From NCBI GenBank assembly GCA_024642765.1, contig JAHEAM010000002.1, positions 1 to 34,615 of the forward strand: a DNA stretch of 34,615 bases, given 5' to 3'. This stretch comes from Planctomycetaceae bacterium (GTDB lineage Bacteria > Planctomycetota > Planctomycetia > Pirellulales > Pirellulaceae). A program made the position numbers and the translations under genes. Below the pieces are notes generated by a model, which worked only from the letters and a program-made list of their open reading frames with translations, had not been told where the DNA came from and did not search any database. This document shows positions 28,415 through 34,615 of this stretch, in pieces; position 1 is the first letter of the stretch; every line of letters starts with the position of its first letter.

Positions 28415-29068
28415 GTGCGCACACTCATTGTCGAAGACGAACTTGAATTGCGCCGGGCAATTGCTCAGGCCCTGTTGGAAGAAGGGTTCGCGGTTGATTT
28501 GGCTGCGGATGGCAAGTCGGGTTTGATCAAAGCCCAGGCATGGGACTACGACGCGATCGTTTTGGATTTGATGTTGCCGATCAAAAGCGGTTGGGAGTTC
28601 TTGCAAGAACTTCGGAAAACCAAGTCGACTCCCGTATTGATTCTCAGCGCTCGTAGCGAGGTACCCGATCGCGTTCGTGGACTCAACGCCGGTGCAGACG
28701 ATTATCTGGTTAAGCCGTTTTCCGTAAACGAGATGGTTGCTCGCGTGAGGTCGTTGATTCGGCGCGCTGCGGGTGTCGCAAGTTCTATTTTGCAATTCAA
28801 TGACATTGTTGTTAACCTTGCAAACCGCACCGTGTACAAGGCAAACGAATTGGTTGCCCTAACAGCTCGCGAATATGCACTCGTTGAATTATTGGCCTTG
28901 CATCGTGGCAAGCTAATATCGCGTACGATGATTTACGAGCATATTTTTGGTGAAGACGACGATAGCCTTTCTAATTTGGTCGATGTACATGTGTCTCATA
29001 TTCGCAAGAAATTGGGAGCCGACTTTATTGAAACGCGACGTGGACAAGGATACCTCATCCATGACTGA
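28415..29068 (+). CDS. OmpR-family response regulator
   Basis: GTG start; RTLIVEDELELRRAIAQALLEEGFAVDLAADGKSGL, AIVLDLMLPIKSGWEFLQELR, DDYLVKPFSVNEMVARVRSLIRR, HVSHIRKKLGADFIETRRGQGYLI. Confidence 0.93.
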   Translation: MRTLIVEDELELRRAIAQALLEEGFAVDLAADGKSGLIKAQAWDYDAIVLDLMLPIKSGWEFLQELRKTKSTPVLILSARSEVPDRVRGLNAGADDYLVKPFSVNEMVARVRSLIRRAAGVASSILQFNDIVVNLANRTVYKANELVALTAREYALVELLALHRGKLISRTMIYEHIFGEDDDSLSNLVDVHVSHIRKKLGADFIETRRGQGYLIHD

Positions 29069-30704
29069 GGCGGGGAACGTTATTCCTGATAAGCGAATTC
29101 CAATCAGGGGTACGCGTTCATTGCGTTGGCGTTTGCAATTTTGGCATGCTTTGATTCTGGCGATCGTGGTTTTCATTTTTGCTGCTGCATTCTATCGGCA
29201 GCTTCGTCATTCGACTTTTGGCGAAATCGATTCTGAGTTGATGAGTGGCGCCCACGTCATCGAGGGGGTCTTGCGAGTTCTTCCTCCCGAACAGCTGAAT
29301 GCCAGTCTACAAGACGTACCGATGGAGTTGCCGGACCGATTGGGATTACCACCAATGGGCTTGCCTAGAGACCCGCGAAGGCCTGGACGCCCAATGCGCG
29401 GTCAACGACCTCTCGATAGTGCGGAGCGGGATAGAGATCCACTACCGCGACTGTTGAGTCCAGACGATGCATCGTTGTACTTCGTAATTTTTTCCAAAGA
29501 TGGCAAGGTATTGCGCGATGAGTCGGGCGAAGTGCTTGTCGATTTTGAAAAACCGAGAAATGCCATTGCCAATCGTCGCATTGATGAACGCCACGAGGTC
29601 TTGCTGCGCGGGCCAGGCGATACCGTCATTGTCGTAGGGCGTGATGTTCACCATCAGCTCGACCGACTCACGCATTGGCTTGTGCAACTGATATTGATTG
29701 GTATCGGCGTGATGGCGCTCGGATTGATAGGCGGTTGGTGGCTGGTTGGAAACGCCATTCGACCTATCGAACAAATTTCGCAAACAGCAGCTAAGATTTC
29801 TGGAACGAATTTGACTGAGCGTGTTGATACGTCAGTCATGGATACTGAGTTGCAGTCGTTGGGATCAATCTTGAATTCAATGCTTACTCGGCTTGAGACA
29901 GCATTCGAGCAGCAATCGCAATTCATTGCTGACGCTTCCCACGAGTTGCGGACACCAATTTCCGTTTTGCTGTCACATTGTGAACTTGCGCTCAATCGGC
30001 AACGCTCGGCAGCGGAGTACCAACAAACAATTGCCACGTGCCAATCGGCAGCACAACGAATGCAGACGCTCGTGGAAAGTCTGCTGACGCTTGCTCGCGC
30101 AGAAGCAGGACACTTGAGACTTGCTCGAGAAGAATGCGATCTGCATGAACTGGCGAAAGAAGGCGTTGCGTTTCTACAGCCTTTTGCGAACGAGAAAAAA
30201 ATCGTGCTCGTTGTTCAAGGCGGACCTGCCCTCTGTTGGATTGATCCGGGACGCGTTTCACAGGTCATCACGAACTTGATTCAAAATGCGATCGTCTATG
30301 GGAACCAAGGCAGTGACAGTTCAACAGCAAAGGGAATGGACGCTGGGGAAGTGGGCGAGGAGCCGGACCCACCTGGGTCAGCTGCTAAAGTAATTGTCAG
30401 TACTGAAGACAACGGAGAGTTCGCTGAATTGTTTGTTCAGGATTTTGGTGAGGGCATTGCATCCGAGTCCGTACCCAAGTTGTTTGATCGGTTTTACCGC
30501 GTTGACACGGCTCGCGCTCGAAGTGAGCTTCGATTACAAACGGGTTCGGGACTGGGTTTGGCAATATGCAAGTGTATTGTTGATGCACACAATGGGCATT
30601 TGTCGGTCACTAGCAAGAAGGACCACGGCACGACTTTCACGGTGGCATTTCCTTGCAAAGAATCATTGGTCGCGCAGTCAACCGAAAGCCAGTACACCAA
30701 GTAA
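29061..30704 (+). CDS. Sensor histidine kinase (HAMP-HisKA-HATPase), partner of the upstream regulator
   Basis: ATG at 29061 overlaps the RR stop (ATGACTGA). TM segments; HAMP-like GNAIRPIEQISQTAAKISGTNLTERVD; H-box FIADASHELRTPISVLLSHCELAL; LFDRFYRVDTA, TGSGLGLAICKCIV. Confidence 0.93.
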   Translation: MTEAGNVIPDKRIPIRGTRSLRWRLQFWHALILAIVVFIFAAAFYRQLRHSTFGEIDSELMSGAHVIEGVLRVLPPEQLNASLQDVPMELPDRLGLPPMGLPRDPRRPGRPMRGQRPLDSAERDRDPLPRLLSPDDASLYFVIFSKDGKVLRDESGEVLVDFEKPRNAIANRRIDERHEVLLRGPGDTVIVVGRDVHHQLDRLTHWLVQLILIGIGVMALGLIGGWWLVGNAIRPIEQISQTAAKISGTNLTERVDTSVMDTELQSLGSILNSMLTRLETAFEQQSQFIADASHELRTPISVLLSHCELALNRQRSAAEYQQTIATCQSAAQRMQTLVESLLTLARAEAGHLRLAREECDLHELAKEGVAFLQPFANEKKIVLVVQGGPALCWIDPGRVSQVITNLIQNAIVYGNQGSDSSTAKGMDAGEVGEEPDPPGSAAKVIVSTEDNGEFAELFVQDFGEGIASESVPKLFDRFYRVDTARARSELRLQTGSGLGLAICKCIVDAHNGHLSVTSKKDHGTTFTVAFPCKESLVAQSTESQYTK

Positions 30705-30705
30705 A

Positions 30706-30737
30706 CAAAAAAGCCGCTCCTGGTAAAGGGAACGGCT
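30706..30737 (-). terminator. Rho-independent terminator for the minus-strand outer-membrane-like gene
   Basis: AGCCGCTCC (30712-30720) / GGGAACGGCT (30728-30737) stem with one mismatch; the A-run at 30706-30712 gives a U-run on the minus strand. Confidence 0.6.
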
Positions 30738-30864
30738 CTTGGGAATTCGATTTTTGTGGCAGATTGGTTTTTTGATAAAAGTTGAACCAAACCGCTTGTT
30801 CGTGGTGCGAACGGCCGCGTGGGCATTTCGCTTTGGAATAGGCTACGTCCTGTATCCGTCGTGC

Positions 30865-31968
30865 TTAGTATCGTACTGTCCAGTTGACGTTGATGCGATT
30901 GTCAAGAATGTCACGACGTTTTGTCAGTGGATATTCGAACGCAGCACCAATCTCGGAGTTGCGACGAGGTTTAAATTTCAAACCGACAGCATGGGTCACG
31001 ATGGTATTGCCGGACACTCCCGACGAACCGAAGTTAAACAAATCACCGCCTTCCACACCCGGGATACCACCTTGGCCCGAACCCGTCCATTTTTGAACGT
31101 TTAGTTCCGTAAGTGCCCAGGTCTTTGGACCAATATTTGTACTCAAGTGCTGTGAGCCGTAGGCCACGGTGCTTTCGTCAACCCGGTCCAATGGTTGACG
31201 GAAACCACCACCACTAATCCAGTTGACTCGATCAAATACTCGGCGACCGGAGGTATAGAATACGTTCAAATTACCCGCGCCGTTTCCTTGCAATGCGGAT
31301 GCCTCACCGGAGGGCAATTCGTACGTGAATCCCGCACTTGTCAAGCGTTGATTCTCTGGATTACGCCATAGAGCAAATTTCAAACCCAACGCCAAGTCCG
31401 CCCAACCATCGTCGATCAATGGGTTGCTGGACGTAACAAATCCGTCTTTTGTTGCGATCAATTGAACATTTTCACTAATGCGAGCTCGCAGTTGAATGGC
31501 ATACAACTGAACTGCTCCACCGCCTGCTGCTTGGGGCACGCGATGTTGCAAGAAAATGCCGCGCACCTCAGTGTTCAAACGAGGGTCTTCAAAATAGACG
31601 GGATTAGTGATCGGGCTAATGAAGCAATCGTAGCAGCCTTCGCTTTTAAGAATCGAAGGCCGAAACGCTGGAATCGACGTCAAGAAACCAGGACGCAATT
31701 GTCCAGAGGTTCCGCAACTGCCGCTGCCACAACCATGCGAACTTGCATCGCAACCGCCGTCGTAGCTGGTGTTGGCTACGTAGTTTTTGGAGTCAACGAC
31801 AGGAATACTGTTATAGGGCGTCCGGCTGGTCGAAGCGTCAGACAGTGTTGTTCCGGAAGACACCTTCAAGAACGAGTTACCAACAGGTACTTGTTGACCG
31901 TCTGCAAAGCCAGTGACGAAAAGGCTCGCAGTGAATACGAGTAGCGAGGGAAAACAGAATTTTTTCAT
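30865..31968 (-). CDS. Secreted/outer-membrane-like beta-rich protein, unknown function
   Basis: Signal peptide MKKFCFPSLLVFTASLFVTGFADGQ; Cys/Gly-rich segment GGCDASSHGCGSGSCGTSG; beta-barrel-like repeats and aromatic C-terminus (RINVNWTVRY). Confidence 0.7.
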   Translation of the reverse strand: MKKFCFPSLLVFTASLFVTGFADGQQVPVGNSFLKVSSGTTLSDASTSRTPYNSIPVVDSKNYVANTSYDGGCDASSHGCGSGSCGTSGQLRPGFLTSIPAFRPSILKSEGCYDCFISPITNPVYFEDPRLNTEVRGIFLQHRVPQAAGGGAVQLYAIQLRARISENVQLIATKDGFVTSSNPLIDDGWADLALGLKFALWRNPENQRLTSAGFTYELPSGEASALQGNGAGNLNVFYTSGRRVFDRVNWISGGGFRQPLDRVDESTVAYGSQHLSTNIGPKTWALTELNVQKWTGSGQGGIPGVEGGDLFNFGSSGVSGNTIVTHAVGLKFKPRRNSEIGAAFEYPLTKRRDILDNRINVNWTVRY

Positions 31969-32481
31969 TGAATCACCTTTGCGGCCAGTCGAAGATTCCA
32001 GGTTACTTCAACCAGGATATCTTGACCTTGAATTACGGATTCGCGTTTGGCATTTACAATTTGCTGTCAGTGGGTAAAGACACAACACACTCGGCACTAG
32101 CCAAAAGTATTTTGCAAACGCTTAAAAATTGCCTTGAGAGCAAACTCTGATTCAATAATTCGGCGTCAAGTATGTTACTTCCAAGAAACTCCCCTTGTAC
32201 CGTCAAAGTCAACCAGGCCTCGTCCACTGCTACTCACTATCGCCAATTCCGATTAAAACTTTCGCTAGTCCCTAAAGTTGCCTCAATGGTAAGTTATCTG
32301 ATACCCGCAAAACACAATTAATCAGAAAAGTTTAGCATTCAATCACTCATGTTCGATGCTTGAGATTTTTATGCTACCAGCGTTGCAAACGGAACAATCT
32401 GTATAGATTAAACTGTGCGAGGCGTGCCGTTTCGCACGATTGCATGATGCTTGTCGTTACACAAAACTCGCAAGAGTTTTC

Positions 32482-33600
32482 TTATTGAAATACTCTCAGC
32501 AATTGCTCCGAAGAGGTCTGCCAAGCTTTCGCAGCCTCAGCAAAATCGACTTCCATTGGCTTGAACTGTACTGGGACAGCCCGCGATTGATCCGTAGCGT
32601 CTTTCGCCAATGCGATTTGCGCACTCGAACTTTTTACCAGCAACTGCTCGGTTGCCGGGTCGAGTAGGAAGTCGATGAGCTGCTGCGCCTGAACAGGATT
32701 TTCTGCGTTTTTCAGAATGCTCAATGTATTCGGGATTAGTAAACAGCCAAGTTCGTCAGATTGTTGATCCGGCAAAATAATGGCGACTGGTCCACCCGCA
32801 TCCAATTCGATGATTGCGTCGTCTGTGTCGGTAATTCCCCAGGCGTATTTTCCGCCGGCAACGCTTTTTGCGACTTGTTTGTTGCCGCCTTCAATAACGC
32901 AGTTTTTGGCAACCATCCTAAAAAATTCGAATGCGTCTTCTTCTGCCCAAATGCCGAATAGAACTGCGGCATGAGTGGCCGTGGTTCCAAAAAAAGGTTT
33001 GGCGATACCACAATTGGCATTCCACTTTGGGTTAGCTAGGTCGCGAATGGAATCAGGTCGATCGGCGGAATTCGGTATAATATTCGTATTGACGATGATC
33101 ACACGCGCTCGCGCTGCAAACCCGTGCCAGTAACCATCGGTCGAATGGAATTGTTCAGGATATTGATCGTCGAATTTTGAATGGTAGGATGCCAACATGC
33201 CGGCATTTTGCAATCTGAAAGTGTGCAGGACTTCGTTGTTCCAAAATACATCCGCGCGGCTACGCTGGTCGCTTTGCAGCAATTCGTTGGCCAGTCCAAC
33301 GGTCTTATTGCTTTCGACATCGTATTTGGCGCGAACGCGAATCCCTGTTTGGGTTTCGAATTTTTTCAGAAGAGGTTCCGAGAATTCTTTGTCGAGCGCG
33401 ACATAAACGACCACTTCGTTCGTCGATTCAGAAAGGCAACCGGTGCCGCTGAGGCCAAACATCGCTAATAGTATTTTGCACGCCACTACAAAATGTCGCC
33501 GCGTCGAAAAATAGACAATCAGCGATGCAATTCGCTTTGACCAGCTAAACATAGTAAAATGATCCAATCGAATTTGGTCTAAGTGCGGAAGCGTTTTCAA
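32482..33600 (-). CDS. ABC transporter solute-binding protein, Fe(III)/FutA-like
   Basis: NEVVVYVALDKEFSEPLLKKFETQTGIRVRAKYDVESNKTVGLANELLQSDQRSRADVFWNNEVLHTFRLQNAGML; AWGITDTDDA; NPVQAQQLIDFLLDPATEQLL. Start may be 33552 (MFSWSKR). Confidence 0.85.
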   Translation of the reverse strand: MKTLPHLDQIRLDHFTMFSWSKRIASLIVYFSTRRHFVVACKILLAMFGLSGTGCLSESTNEVVVYVALDKEFSEPLLKKFETQTGIRVRAKYDVESNKTVGLANELLQSDQRSRADVFWNNEVLHTFRLQNAGMLASYHSKFDDQYPEQFHSTDGYWHGFAARARVIIVNTNIIPNSADRPDSIRDLANPKWNANCGIAKPFFGTTATHAAVLFGIWAEEDAFEFFRMVAKNCVIEGGNKQVAKSVAGGKYAWGITDTDDAIIELDAGGPVAIILPDQQSDELGCLLIPNTLSILKNAENPVQAQQLIDFLLDPATEQLLVKSSSAQIALAKDATDQSRAVPVQFKPMEVDFAEAAKAWQTSSEQLLRVFQ

Positions 33601-33648
33601 ACGAAATTGTAACAGGCAAACATCCTTTTTATCGTTGTGGAAATAGAG

Positions 33649-34615
33649 ATGCGAATCAATCGGTGGCAGTGTTCCATGCAGATCGTCATCTTTGCGATCG
33701 GTGGATGGTTGTTAAATGCTGCCGAAGCGAACGCACAGTACAATTTGGAGGCAATGAGCAAACTCAATCCACGGATGCCCGCGCCCATGGATTTGGATGC
33801 CGAAAAGTTAACTTCAATGGGATTTCGTCTCTTATCTAGTAAACACTTGGATTTGTGGACAGATATTCCTTCTGCCAAAGCGCAGGATGAACTATCCGCC
33901 GTTTTCGACGCTGCCGTACCGCAGTGGTGTACCTATTTTGATATTAAAGAATCGAAAGCCAGTGCTTGGAAGGTCACCGGTTTTTTGATGCGCGACATCG
34001 ATCGTTTTCGCGAGGCCGGATGTGTGCCAAGTACTGTGCCGCGTTTTCCGGCGGGATACAACCATGGCCATCATTTTTGGGTTTTGGAGCAACCCGGCGA
34101 TTACTACACTCGGCACCTTGTTTTGCACGAGGGGACGCATTCGTTCATGCAGTGGTTCCTCGGTGGCTCGGGGCCAGCGTGGTATAGCGAAGGAATGGCA
34201 GAAATGTTGGGCCTTCATTCTTGGCAAAACGGTGAACTTCAACTTGGTTTCAAGCCCCAACGCAGAGATCAAGTCGACTATTGGGGCCGCCCCAGTTTGA
34301 TTGCGACCGCACGGAAAAATAACAAACTAAAACCACTGGACCAAGTATTCGATTTGGACATTATTCAGTTTCATGACGTCGAAAGTTACGCTTGGTCTTG
34401 GGCGGCGTGTGAATTTTTTAGTCGCCATCCGTTGACCGCTAGTTCGTTCGCTAAAATGACCAATCATGCGGAAGACACGACGCCGGCTTTCAGTACAAAG
34501 CTCAAACGTTTCCTAAAGAAGGATTGGCCGGTCATTGAACGCGATTGGAAGATATTCGTTGAAGAACTTACTTATGGCTCGACATCTGACCTAGCGGCCC
34601 TGAGTGATGTCGTAC
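33649..34615 (+). CDS. Secreted putative metallopeptidase-like protein with an HExxH motif (partial, runs off the window end)
   Basis: Manual translation from ATG 33649: MRINRWQCSMQIVIFAIGGWLLNAAEANAQYNLEAMSKLNPRMPAPMDLDAEKL...YYTRHLVLHEGTHSFMQWFLGGSGPAWYSEGMAEMLGLHSW..., open to the window end. HEGTH plus downstream EGMAE resembles gluzincin-like arrangements. Missing from the ORF track because it is open-ended. Confidence 0.7.
   Translation, partial: MRINRWQCSMQIVIFAIGGWLLNAAEANAQYNLEAMSKLNPRMPAPMDLDAEKLTSMGFRLLSSKHLDLWTDIPSAKAQDELSAVFDAAVPQWCTYFDIKESKASAWKVTGFLMRDIDRFREAGCVPSTVPRFPAGYNHGHHFWVLEQPGDYYTRHLVLHEGTHSFMQWFLGGSGPAWYSEGMAEMLGLHSWQNGELQLGFKPQRRDQVDYWGRPSLIATARKNNKLKPLDQVFDLDIIQFHDVESYAWSWAACEFFSRHPLTASSFAKMTNHAEDTTPAFSTKLKRFLKKDWPVIERDWKIFVEELTYGSTSDLAALSDVV

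Noticed and set aside
32415-32437. GTGCGA...TCGCAC inverted repeat as terminator of the solute-binding protein gene
   Set aside because: Only 6-bp arms, no clear U-run on the minus strand, long loop.

Overview
The window looks like a chromosomal segment from a planctomycete-like bacterium (inferred from gene content and protein style; not tested by search). It is mostly ordinary core and secreted-protein content. Main blocks: (1) a partial GNAT acetyltransferase, two small hypothetical genes and an Asp-box/BNR sialidase-like secreted protein; (2) an oxidative pentose phosphate cluster, gnd-zwf-pgl; (3) an orphan ParA-type ATPase preceded by a strong nested inverted repeat; (4) an NfeD/ClpP-class membrane protease; (5) a phosphate-starvation locus, phoR-pstS-pstC-pstA-pstB-phoU-phoB, with an 11-bp-phased TTAAC repeat upstream of pstS, followed by a beta-propeller/phosphoesterase gene; (6) a TcdA-like E1 enzyme next to a decayed kynurenine 3-monooxygenase pseudogene; (7) YHYH-domain and PQQ-propeller secreted proteins; (8) a TlpA/thioredoxin-like protein; (9) a secreted three-EF-hand protein beside a two-component system; (10) an outer-membrane-like protein, an orphan Fe(III)-type solute-binding protein and a partial HExxH protein. 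I saw no tRNA, rRNA, CRISPR array, transposase or phage gene. The observations most worth checking are the KMO pseudogene, the Pho-box-like repeat, the ~100 aa insertion in PstA, the EF-hand/two-component pairing and the hairpin upstream of parA. None is a clearly novel system from sequence alone.
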